A program made the position numbers and the translations under genes. The notes below the pieces were generated by a model, which was not told the origin of the DNA, did not search any database, and was given only the letters and a program-made list of their open reading frames with translations. From Pseudomonas solani (lineage in GTDB: Bacteria; Pseudomonadota; Gammaproteobacteria; Pseudomonadales; Pseudomonadaceae): 30,000 nt of DNA. Positions 1 through 7,241 of this stretch are shown here, piece after piece (within the stretch, counting starts at the first letter, position 1; each line of letters starts with the position of its first letter). The DNA lies in contig NZ_AP023081.1 of the NCBI RefSeq assembly GCF_026072635.1, positions 1-30,000 on the forward strand. The letters are read 5' to 3'.

Positions 1-772
1 GCCCGGTGACGGTGTTCAGCAGCTGGTTGCGCTTGTCCGGGCTCAGGTTCTTGGCGTAGATGCTGTCGGCGGAAGTCAGGTCAGTGCGGATCTGCTCAAG
101 CTCGCCCAGCCCATCACGGGCTCCGATCACTCTCTGGGTTGCGTGAGTCGCCCAGTTGTCATCCTTGAAGGCCTGCTTCACGGCATCCCACTTCTCGCCG
201 TAGCCCATGCGGCCAACGAGATCGATGTCTTCAGGGTCCATCCTGGCGTTGATTTGCCCGATATCTGCGCCGGGCATCCCGGCGTCCTTGCTGAGTGCAT
301 CCATGCGCGCGGCTATATCGGCTTTGGCCGAGTCGACGCGGGCGCCAAGCGAGGCGGCGCGGATGCGGTCAACACCGCCGACCTGCAGGCGCTTCAGGGA
401 GTTCGCCAGCTCGCCCTGCCCTGCTTCGTCAAGGCCGTCGACCTGAAGCGGATCAAGCTGCGAGACGGCTGCGTTATAGGCTTCCTCGCCCTTGCTCCAG
501 TCGAGTTGACCGGTGCGCATCTTCTCCTCGATGTCAGACGACAGGTTCTTGAGCTGCGACTCCCGGTCAATGATGGCATTCGAGGCTTTCACCCTGGCCA
601 GAGCCTGGTCCTCGCGGCTCTTCTGCCGAATCAGGGTATCGGCAGCGTCGAAGGCAGAGGCGGCAACCTGCTGCAGCGCACGGCTTCCATCGGGCATGTT
701 GACAACGCCACCACGCTCCGGGGTCGGCACTGCGCGCGGGGCAGCGAATTGGCCGAGAGGGATCTGCGACAT
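1..772 (-). CDS. Internal virion protein, gp15-like (incomplete, runs off left edge)
   Basis: The frame is open from the ATG at 772 to the window edge, giving 257 codons with no stop. It begins MSQIPLGQFAAPRAVPTPER and continues as a charged, Ala/Gln/Asp-rich helical protein with likely coiled coils and no membrane segment. The ATG overlaps the stop of the upstream gene as TAATG, so the two are translationally coupled. In T7-order phages the gene after the gp14-like protein encodes the large core protein gp15, ejected with the DNA to build a trans-envelope channel. The assignment rests on position and style, not on a recognised motif. The full length is unknown. Confidence 0.7.
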   Translation of the reverse strand, partial: MSQIPLGQFAAPRAVPTPERGGVVNMPDGSRALQQVAASAFDAADTLIRQKSREDQALARVKASNAIIDRESQLKNLSSDIEEKMRTGQLDWSKGEEAYNAAVSQLDPLQVDGLDEAGQGELANSLKRLQVGGVDRIRAASLGARVDSAKADIAARMDALSKDAGMPGADIGQINARMDPEDIDLVGRMGYGEKWDAVKQAFKDDNWATHATQRVIGARDGLGELEQIRTDLTSADSIYAKNLSPDKRNQLLNTVTG

Positions 773-1299
773 TACATGTTCCTCACGTAGGCCGGGTTAT
801 TGGTCAGCGCTGTCGACTGGCCCTGGGTGTTCAGGCTGCTCTTCCAGCCGCTGTAAGCCTGGGCACCGGAGGAAATCAGGTTCGCGCCGGCCTGCATGTA
901 GCCGGAGGTCTTGGCCTGCGATCCCGCCATGCGGTAGTTCGACGACTCGGTGTTCAGGCGCTGAGCGCGGTTGGCTCCCCCGAAGATCGTCAGGGCCGCA
1001 TCTTCCTCGGCGTTCTGGGTGATCTCGCGGTTGATGTTGATCGGAGTGCCCTCGCCGATATCAACACCGGACGCGGCAAGGGCTGCGTTCGCCTCGCTGT
1101 TCTGCAGGCGCGCCAGCTTGCGAATTCGCTCAGCCTGTACCACCGCAGCGGAGCGCTCGGTCTGGGCGTCCAGAGCGGCTTGATCAGCCTGCGCCTCAGC
1201 GTTGGCCGCGGACTGCCGGCTCGATTGGACCGTGGCATAGGTGCCAATTGCGAGGGCCGCATAGGCGGCGTAAGCGGCATAGGCTGCGTTCACTGCCAT
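772..1299 (-). CDS. Internal virion protein, gp14-like
   Basis: 175 aa. An Ala/Tyr-rich hydrophobic stretch (about residues 4-22) could insert in a membrane. It is followed by a long Ala/Gln/Glu helical region (25-75) and a Gly/Ser/Asn-rich C-terminus. T7 gp14 (196 aa) is similar in size, lies just upstream of gp15 and is ejected to form the outer-membrane part of the DNA channel. The same position and build are seen here. The gene starts 1 nt after the acetyltransferase stop, and its own stop overlaps the next ATG. Assignment is by synteny and composition; sequence identity to T7 is not evident by eye. Confidence 0.65.
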   Translation of the reverse strand: MAVNAAYAAYAAYAALAIGTYATVQSSRQSAANAEAQADQAALDAQTERSAAVVQAERIRKLARLQNSEANAALAASGVDIGEGTPININREITQNAEEDAALTIFGGANRAQRLNTESSNYRMAGSQAKTSGYMQAGANLISSGAQAYSGWKSSLNTQGQSTALTNNPAYVRNM

Positions 1300-1300
1300 G

Positions 1301-1747
1301 TCAGATCTCCTTCACGAACATCGGACCGAAGAGCGAGAACCCCAGTGCCTCATAGAGCCGGGTGGTTCCCTCTACATGGAGCGCCGTGCCAATCCCCATG
1401 TGCACACGAACAGCACCCATGGACTTGGCCCACGTCTCGAAGGCGCGCAGGAGCTTGATGGCGATGTAGCCGTTCCGGTGCGCAGGCTCGACGAACACGC
1501 TGTAGTCATAGGCAACCAGTTCGCTGCTGAACCACTCATCCGTCAGGCCGCCGGCCAGGCCTCCGACCACAAGGCCATCCTTCTCGGACACAAACACCAC
1601 CCCGCCACGGTCATCGATCAGGTGAGCCAGGAATCGCCCAGCCTTCTCAGCCTCGAATCCAACCTTGGCGTAGCTGCTAATGCTGTGCAGCAGAGTTCCC
1701 AGCTCGACCAGCCGGGGGATATCGTCGTGCGTGGCTGTCCTGATCAT
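1301..1747 (-). CDS. GNAT-family N-acetyltransferase in the virion block
   Basis: 148 aa. The fold order fits GNAT enzymes: an N-terminal IRTATHDDIPRLVEL motif, a central beta strand VVFVSEKDGLVVGGLAG, then the acetyl-CoA loop VEPAHRNGYIAIKLL (residues 87-100) with the R-x-x-G-x-A type signature. A C-terminal GTTRLYEALGF segment is also typical. It would transfer acetyl groups from acetyl-CoA, but the acceptor is unknown. It occupies the slot of T7 gene 13, between tail tube B and gp14, where many podoviruses carry an acetyltransferase. It lies in an unbroken co-directional run and is probably expressed late with the structural genes. Confidence 0.85.
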   Translation of the reverse strand: MIRTATHDDIPRLVELGTLLHSISSYAKVGFEAEKAGRFLAHLIDDRGGVVFVSEKDGLVVGGLAGGLTDEWFSSELVAYDYSVFVEPAHRNGYIAIKLLRAFETWAKSMGAVRVHMGIGTALHVEGTTRLYEALGFSLFGPMFVKEI

Positions 1748-1754
1748 GGGTGCC

Positions 1755-3920
1755 TCAGTCGTTGAAGGTGAATTTCTTGATGACGCTGAGCAACTGGAAG
1801 GGAAGCGGCTGATCTTGCTCGATCAGGATCTGCGATGTTCCGCGCGCCCATCCCAGGTTTTCGATGCGGTGGTCTCCGGTGTAGAGCTCCGGCGGCTGGT
1901 CGAGGACGTCCTCGCCCATGTTGCGGAATGCCACCGTCTGCCCATTGACCTTGCATCCGATCGTTTCGAGGAATCTAAGGGTCACTTCCCCCGTGCGCAT
2001 GCTGTTGCCCTGGGCGGTGCCAGTACTGCCGGCGATTTCGGGAGTCAGGGTTTTGATAGTGGTCTTGTAGTGCAGGCCGATCTGCACGACCTCCGCGGCG
2101 CGCGGCAAGGTAATCTGGTTGGACGCGACCACCTTCTGCTCCATCGGAACCCCGTCGGCGACCACATCCACGGTCTCTCCATTGAGGTGAGACAGCCCAG
2201 TCCATGTGGTCTGCCCGGATGGATTGCTCAGCACAATGCCGCAGTCGACGTTCACGCCTCCGGTGAAGCGCTCGACGTAGCGCTTATCGGTGCCGTTGAT
2301 GTTGCGCTTGACGATGCACCAAACCTGCTCGCCATCAATTGCAGGGATCGAGGCTACAGACTCGAACGTGCCGTCGGTGATCTGGCGCGCCCAGCCGATC
2401 ACATCCTGATCGCGGTCGACAGTGAGCGTGGCGATCACTCCGTCATTGCGCACCAGGAACAGGATCGACTCCGGCTCCTGCTGGTAGGCCATGTCGGCTA
2501 TCCCGCTCTCTGTGATGTGCTCGGACAGCACAGACATGTCCGGCGCCCCATACGCATCAGAGTCGTACCGGTAGGCCATGGCTCTGAGCTTCCTGCCAGA
2601 ACGCTGGATGAAGTAAAGCTCGTTGCCGATTCGCACCGGCTTGACGCGGTTGCACCCGTACGCGCTCTGGTTCTTCACCTGGACGTTGGTCGGCGTGATG
2701 GGCTTCTCCACACCACCCAGCAAGGAGAACTCACCGCCATAGGTCAGCGCCACCAGGGCCTTGATCTGGGCCATGTGGCTGATGGGGTTGATCTGGTCAG
2801 AGGAAACGGTGAACGACATGGCCGAGTCGTCGGCTGTGCCAAGCTCGAAGTTCAGCGACTCGCCGGTCTTGCTCATCCAGATGGTCTGTGGGTAGGCGGT
2901 AGAGCCGGCACAGACCAGGCGCTGCTCGTGCAGTGTTCCGGTGCCCGGGTATCCGTCTGTGGCATTCCACACCGATGCCTCCAGCGACCAGGCGTTGGCC
3001 GGAGACGCAACGGTCGAAGTCATCACTGCGCGGATGATCCCGACAACAAGCGAGGCGGTGGAGTAACCGATGATCTCGACGAGGCCGCCGTTGATACGGA
3101 CATACTTGCCTACGTCATCGAGGCGCCAACCGTCAGCAGCAAGCGTGAGCTGAACCTGCGCGCCAACAGGGTCTTTAGCTGATGGTGTGCACGCAGTCTG
3201 CGGCGAGTTCTTCAGCGCCCACGGGTTGACCGTGGTGGACGAGAACGCAACGGTAATGTCAGCGGTTACGACGGTGGCCGAGGTGTAGCCGCTGATCCTG
3301 GCAACGCCCGGGCCCGCCCAGATCTCGCGCCCAACGTCAGTTGCCATGAACGCAGAGGTGGCGGACGTGAATGTACGGCCAGCCCCGACAGTCGACGCGG
3401 AAAGGGTGAGGTTCGACGTGAACCGGATGCCGATTTCGTCGAAGGGCTGTGTCACGAATGGCGCGGCGGCCAGGCTCCATTCCGTGTTGCTCACCCGGCG
3501 CAGGCGGTACACCGGCACAGACGGGTGGAAGATGAACATCGTGTCGGCGCCCTGCACGTAGTCGATGTCGAACAGCATCGCCTCCGTGTATGGGCTCACC
3601 ACCTCAACAGGAGTGCCGGAAACCTTGATCTGCGTTCCGTCAGCGTTGTAGAAGCGGATGTACAGGTCCCCGAACTCCATCATGAAGGCCTGGGACTTGT
3701 TGAAGACATAGGGGATCAGGCGAGAACGCTTGGCCGATGTCTTGGTCTCGGCGGAGAACAGCGTGCCGGCGCGACGGAATGCACCACCGTGCACGACGGG
3801 CCAGCAGTTCTCCATGATCTCGGCGCCGTTCTGGTAGCGCGCGATATCCACACGACCCAGCATCCTTGGCGAGATCTCACCGGCAGTGAAGTTGGTTTGG
3901 ATCAGAGACAGGCGAGGCAT
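1755..3920 (-). CDS. Tail tubular protein B-like (T7 gp12-like nozzle protein)
   Basis: 721 aa, beta-rich throughout, with no signal peptide or membrane segment. The N-terminus (NFTAGEISPRMLGRVDIARY, then a stretch about missing, nozzle-like ring contacts and RRAGT) matches the opening pattern of podovirus tail nozzle proteins, where the equivalent T7 text is KGGISQQPDILRY followed by QKRPP. T7 gp12 is 794 aa, so the length fits. The start overlaps the stop of the gp11-like gene as TAATG, which supports paired synthesis of the two tail tube parts. It would form the hexameric nozzle at the tail tip. The long plus-strand open frame opposite it is a GC-rich shadow. Confidence 0.78.
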   Translation of the reverse strand: MPRLSLIQTNFTAGEISPRMLGRVDIARYQNGAEIMENCWPVVHGGAFRRAGTLFSAETKTSAKRSRLIPYVFNKSQAFMMEFGDLYIRFYNADGTQIKVSGTPVEVVSPYTEAMLFDIDYVQGADTMFIFHPSVPVYRLRRVSNTEWSLAAAPFVTQPFDEIGIRFTSNLTLSASTVGAGRTFTSATSAFMATDVGREIWAGPGVARISGYTSATVVTADITVAFSSTTVNPWALKNSPQTACTPSAKDPVGAQVQLTLAADGWRLDDVGKYVRINGGLVEIIGYSTASLVVGIIRAVMTSTVASPANAWSLEASVWNATDGYPGTGTLHEQRLVCAGSTAYPQTIWMSKTGESLNFELGTADDSAMSFTVSSDQINPISHMAQIKALVALTYGGEFSLLGGVEKPITPTNVQVKNQSAYGCNRVKPVRIGNELYFIQRSGRKLRAMAYRYDSDAYGAPDMSVLSEHITESGIADMAYQQEPESILFLVRNDGVIATLTVDRDQDVIGWARQITDGTFESVASIPAIDGEQVWCIVKRNINGTDKRYVERFTGGVNVDCGIVLSNPSGQTTWTGLSHLNGETVDVVADGVPMEQKVVASNQITLPRAAEVVQIGLHYKTTIKTLTPEIAGSTGTAQGNSMRTGEVTLRFLETIGCKVNGQTVAFRNMGEDVLDQPPELYTGDHRIENLGWARGTSQILIEQDQPLPFQLLSVIKKFTFND

Positions 3921-4501
3921 TACCAGCCACCCCCCATCCTGGCTGCAAGCAGCCTCTCGTCGCCCAGGGTTTCAGGCGGCTCTTCCTGTCCGTCAACGGC
4001 CTTGGCTACCCGCAGAGCCATCTGGAACTCTTGCATGCGGGACTGCTCCATGCTGGCTGACTGGGTGATCGGGTATGCCAGCCGGGCAGCCATGGCCAGC
4101 GTGGCCAGATTCACCAGCGAGGTATCCCAGGTGTTCTCGTCCTCGTTCTTGAACACGTAGCGAAGGTCTACTGAGGCTTCGTCGCACAGGATTGAGCGGC
4201 CCTCAGCCTTGTAGTCGATGTTGTAGTCGCGGCTGGTGACTTCGAGGATGCGCAGGCAGTTCGAGGGGAGCTGGAAGGAGTAGGACCAGCCGAACGCCGG
4301 GGAGTCTGCATCGGGCGCCAACTGGATGCGCTTGACGCAGCAGTTCCAAGGATGCGCGCGCAGCAGGTCGTCACGAACGGTCGGGTACAGGTTGGAGCAG
4401 AGTTTCGCCCGGTCGATGTTGGCCGAGTCACTGAACGAGTTGATGGTCTGGGAGCCCAGCATCAGCAGAGCGTTCGAGCAGATGGATACGCCAGTGGCCA
4501 T
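3920..4501 (-). CDS. Tail tubular protein A-like (T7 gp11-like adaptor)
   Basis: 193 aa, matching T7 gp11 (196 aa). The N-terminal helix ICSNALLMLGSQTINSF is followed by DSANIDRAKLCSNLYPTVRDDLLRAHPW, the usual start of tail adaptor proteins: a helix, then a repeated short helix ending in W before strands. The C-terminal part has LATLAMAARLAYPITQS, typical of the helical half of these adaptors. The protein would sit as a dodecamer under the portal and receive the nozzle. It is the first gene after the terminator at 4516-4541 and overlaps the next gene by 1 nt. Confidence 0.8.
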   Translation of the reverse strand: MATGVSICSNALLMLGSQTINSFSDSANIDRAKLCSNLYPTVRDDLLRAHPWNCCVKRIQLAPDADSPAFGWSYSFQLPSNCLRILEVTSRDYNIDYKAEGRSILCDEASVDLRYVFKNEDENTWDTSLVNLATLAMAARLAYPITQSASMEQSRMQEFQMALRVAKAVDGQEEPPETLGDERLLAARMGGGW

Positions 4502-4515
4502 GGGTCGCTCCGTAC

Positions 4516-4541
4516 AAAGAAACCGGGGCGCAGGGCCCCGG
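4516..4541 (-). terminator. Rho-independent terminator between capsid and tail genes
   Basis: On the minus strand the arms CCGGGG and CCCCGG (4536-4541 and 4523-4528) enclose a 7-nt loop and are followed by TTTCTTT. It lies after the capsid-associated gene and before tail tubular A. T7 has its terminator T-phi at the corresponding place, after gene 10, which lets capsid genes be expressed above the tail genes. Confidence 0.75.
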
Positions 4542-4561
4542 CTGAATCACCTGCATGACGA

Positions 4562-5086
4562 TCAGTTACCGTCGACGTACTGCACCTTCAGGGCGATGGT
4601 GCCGGCGGAGCCTGCTGCGGCAGTCAGAGTGACCGCCACGTCGTACCACTTGCCCGGGTCAGCAGCGAGGCCGAGGGCCTGCCACAGTTGCTTCTCGACA
4701 TCAGCCAGGCCGAAACCTGCGCCGGCGTCGGCGGCATCTGCCTCGTGGGTCACGTCCTGGTTAACCAGGGCGCTGGCCAGCGACTGTGCCGAGGCGAAGA
4801 AGTCGGCATCGACCACGGCGCCGGCGTTGACCGAAGCGATGTCGTAGATGCCAACGTCACCGGCGCAGGTGGTGATCGCATCGCAGGACAGCAGCACGCG
4901 CGAAATGCGGTCACCGGAGTTGACGCGCGCCAGGCGGTAGGTGGAACCGATGGAATCGCCGCTCGTAGCTTCGGTAACACCGACGCGCTCGCGCAGACGG
5001 CCACCGGAGATACGCTGGGAGATGTTCGATTGCGGGAAGGCATCGCCTGCAGTCACCGCAGTGGATTTCACGTTTACAACGGCCAT
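4562..5086 (-). CDS. Putative capsid-associated (decoration-like) protein
   Basis: 174 aa, no recognised motif. It is Ala/Val/Asp-rich with a short polar N-terminus and alternating hydrophobic segments (RVLLSCDAITTCAGDVGIYD, YDVAVTLTAAAGSAGTIALK) that suggest a beta fold. It follows the major capsid gene by 36 nt with a good ribosome binding site (AGGAGAACATC-ATG) and ends just before a terminator. It is therefore probably made in large amounts with the capsid protein. The position fits a head decoration or stabilising protein. The function is inferred only from location. Confidence 0.5.
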   Translation of the reverse strand: MAVVNVKSTAVTAGDAFPQSNISQRISGGRLRERVGVTEATSGDSIGSTYRLARVNSGDRISRVLLSCDAITTCAGDVGIYDIASVNAGAVVDADFFASAQSLASALVNQDVTHEADAADAGAGFGLADVEKQLWQALGLAADPGKWYDVAVTLTAAAGSAGTIALKVQYVDGN

Positions 5087-5122
5087 GATGTTCTCCTGTG
5101 TCCGTTATGAGGAACGAGCCTG

Positions 5123-5986
5123 TTACGGCTCGTTCACTGCGATTTCGACGACCTTCTCTTCCTCAACGCGCACAGAGCCAATCGACATCTTGGCGTACAC
5201 GCGAACGTTGAAGCCCTTGCCAGGGTCTTCGCCGACCTTGGTGGTGATCTCCTTGCCCTTGCCCAGCACGACGCCGGATTTGGCGAAGGCGTAGAGGTAG
5301 CGGGTGGTGGAAGCCTTCGGGCAGCGCTCGGAGGGGATCCAGTTGAAGCCCATCCACTTGCCCTTGAGGGTGCCGGACTGGAGCATTTGGCCGGCCAGGA
5401 AGTCGGCAGAGGTCAGGGTGGTGTCGGCGAGGATGTCGGCCAGGGCGGTGGCGCTGTAGACCATGTACAGCTCTTCGCCGGCCTCTTCGTCCGCCTCGTT
5501 GGCGCGGAAGATCTTCTTGGCCTGGATGATCTTGGACTTGGTCAGTCCGGTGCCGCCGACGGCGATCTTCTGCGAGGACGGGAGGATGATTCCGCCAGAA
5601 GTTGCGCGAGCGCTGCCACCCAGGGACGAGATGATCACGTCGTCCTTGGCGCGGTTCAGGCCGGCGACCATGGCATTGACGTATTCGGAGGTCGGATCGA
5701 CCAGCATGCGGATCTTGTCCTGATCGTCGACCATGTCGCCGTCTTCCCAGTCGTAGAGGTCCACGAACCGGGTGCTGTGCGGTTGATCGTTGATCGGGGT
5801 GTCGCCGTGACGGCTGGTGCGACGTTGCGCGGTACGCTGGCCGAGACGGTTGATCGACTTGGACATGCCCACGATGTTGGGCTCGATGGTGACGCAGGAC
5901 TCCAAGCGGCTCATCTTCTGCTGAGCGACGTGCTTGAAGTTGTCAGCGAACTGCTGAACAAACGCTTCGGTGATCTGCTGGGACAT
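5123..5986 (-). CDS. Major capsid protein
   Basis: 287 aa. It starts MSQQITEAFVQQFADNFKHV with a helical N-arm, then has an R-rich loop (RLGQRTAQRRTSRHGDTP), a long spine-type region about residues 95-160 and a C-terminal beta half ending in a strand-rich EEEKVVEIAVNE. This is the layout of HK97-fold coat proteins of small podovirus type (T7 gp10A is 345 aa). It lies directly after the scaffold gene, as expected. The start is supported by GGAGCAGACACC-ATG. A perfect 7-bp hairpin (5114-5120 with 5127-5133) straddles the stop codon and may stabilise the mRNA. The 184-nt leader before it (5987-6169) has no gene. Confidence 0.85.
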   Translation of the reverse strand: MSQQITEAFVQQFADNFKHVAQQKMSRLESCVTIEPNIVGMSKSINRLGQRTAQRRTSRHGDTPINDQPHSTRFVDLYDWEDGDMVDDQDKIRMLVDPTSEYVNAMVAGLNRAKDDVIISSLGGSARATSGGIILPSSQKIAVGGTGLTKSKIIQAKKIFRANEADEEAGEELYMVYSATALADILADTTLTSADFLAGQMLQSGTLKGKWMGFNWIPSERCPKASTTRYLYAFAKSGVVLGKGKEITTKVGEDPGKGFNVRVYAKMSIGSVRVEEEKVVEIAVNEP

Positions 5987-6154
5987 GGTGTCTGCTCCAA
6001 TGCAATGAGGTCAGTTGCCTGCAGGGTGTCCGGGTGTCCGGGCCTGGAAGTCCTGGCTTGCATCGGCGCTGCAGCCTCGGGGCATTGCCGGTTATCTGCG
6101 CGCCACCGCAGGCCGGCCCATTGCTGGGATGCCTGCGATGATCACTGGAGGATT

Positions 6155-6175
6155 TGGTCGGTTTCCCGACTATTT
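6155..6175 (-). repeat. 21-bp hairpin repeat, copy 1 (scaffold stop codon)
   Basis: This is identical over 21 bp to 9443-9463. On the minus strand it contains the last Lys codon and TAG stop of the scaffold gene, then a 5-bp stem GTCGG-GAAA-CCGAC with a GNRA-type loop. Flanking bases differ in the two copies, so the repeat ends are sharp. Confidence 0.85.
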
Positions 6176-6999
6176 GAAGCGGGAGGGCTTGTAGCGGGAT
6201 TCGTACAGGGCGTTCAGCTGCTGCTGGATGGTCTCGCGCTTCGGATCGTGCGCCGGCAGGTCTTGGAGCTGCTGCCGGAGCTCGGAGGTCTTCACGGCGA
6301 AGTCCGCGCTTTCGACCGGGGCGCCCTGGCTCGGCGAGACGTCCTCGCGCATCTCGCGGCCGATGTTAGCCATGAAGGCGATGAAGTCAGGGTCGTTGCC
6401 GAACTTGGCTTCGAGTGCAGCAGCAGAGCCCAGGCCAGTCTGATTGGCGAACCCGTGCAGGCCGCGGTACGACGCCTGGACATTGCTGGTGAACTCCTGG
6501 TCGGACTTCCAGGCCTCACGGAGCTGGGTCGTTGCCTCCTCGGCGGTGATCTGCGCATTGCCGGCCAGTAGCTGGGGGCAGCCTTCAGGTACTCGCCGAG
6601 CACGAACTCGACCTGAGCGTTGGTCAACCCCTTCGCATGCGCGCCCTTGAGGAACGACTGCGACCCCTCATCAGCCTTGAACTCGTCCCAGTTGAAGCCC
6701 TCGGCCTCGATCTTGGGGGCGTACTCGTCGAAGGACTTCGGCGGCGCGTCGCCGGAGCCCATGCGTGTTTCGAGGTGCTTGTACGACTCAGCCAGCTTGC
6801 GGCTGGACTGCTCCAGGTCGAGCGATCCGTCATCCTTGGTGACGCGGTACTTCTCGGGGATGAAGTCTTGCGGCGCGCCCTGGCCCAGCACGGAGCCCTG
6901 TTGCTCCGTGGCCTGCTCTTGCTGGCCGCCGGCATCGCCGCCCTCGGTAGCTGCGTCCATCAGGTGATGGCCGAGCATGCGGTGGATGAAGTAGTTCAT
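6170..6999 (-). CDS. Capsid scaffolding protein, frameshifted (programmed or mutational)
   Basis: Two minus-strand frames together make a 276-aa scaffold-like protein. Residues 1-142 (6999 to 6574) are acidic, Gln/Gly-rich and include FIPEKYRVTKDDGSLDLEQS and FNWDEFKADEGSQSFLKGAHAKGLTNAQVEFVLGEY, typical of T7-type scaffolds. The remaining 134 residues lie in the -1 frame (6574 to 6170) and end in a charged helix ALYESRYKPSRFK. The switch falls at a run of five G (five C in the message, 6574-6578). There the tRNA on CCC can slip back one base and re-pair perfectly. Without the shift the first frame runs on to 6292 as a basic, low-complexity, shadow-like tail (235 aa). A lost C in a six-base run is the simple alternative. 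Confidence 0.75.
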
Positions 7000-7241
7000 G
7001 CGTCTTCCTCTTCGGTGACTTGCACGCCATTGGCGCGGTTGATGCGGAGCAGGATGTGGTCCAGCACCTCACGGTTGCCGGCCTGGATGTAGGTTTTCAG
7101 GATCGCGTCTATGCCGCCGACGGTGACGGCGTTGCGGGCATAGCGCTGAATCAGGATCTCCAAGGCGATGCGGCCCTCGTGGTGATCCTCAAACACGCGC
7201 TTGAACAGGGCGTCCTGCTGCTCGTTGGTGAGTTCGGTCAT
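6996..7241 (-). CDS. Bbp19-like phage structural protein
   Basis: 81 aa, helical. The segment LFKRVFEDHHEGRIALEILIQRYARN followed by REVLDHILLRINRANG fits the small Bbp19-type proteins found beside portal and scaffold genes in Bordetella and related podoviruses: an F-x-x-x-x-x-GR-x-x-L pattern, then an R-x-V/L-x-x-I helix. Its role is not established in general. It overlaps both neighbours by ATGA (portal stop at 7238, scaffold start at 6999), so it is made as part of a tight head-gene cluster. The family call is from memory of the pattern and is moderately sure. Confidence 0.6.
   Translation of the reverse strand: MTELTNEQQDALFKRVFEDHHEGRIALEILIQRYARNAVTVGGIDAILKTYIQAGNREVLDHILLRINRANGVQVTEEEDA

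Noticed and set aside
1680..3182. 500-codon plus-strand open frame opposite the tail tubular B gene
   Set aside because: It is antisense to a well-supported 721-aa structural gene, has shadow-type composition and no ribosome binding site or neighbours in that direction.
5387..6571. 394-codon plus-strand open frame
   Set aside because: Lies opposite the capsid and scaffold genes, spans several genes and has no plausible protein features.
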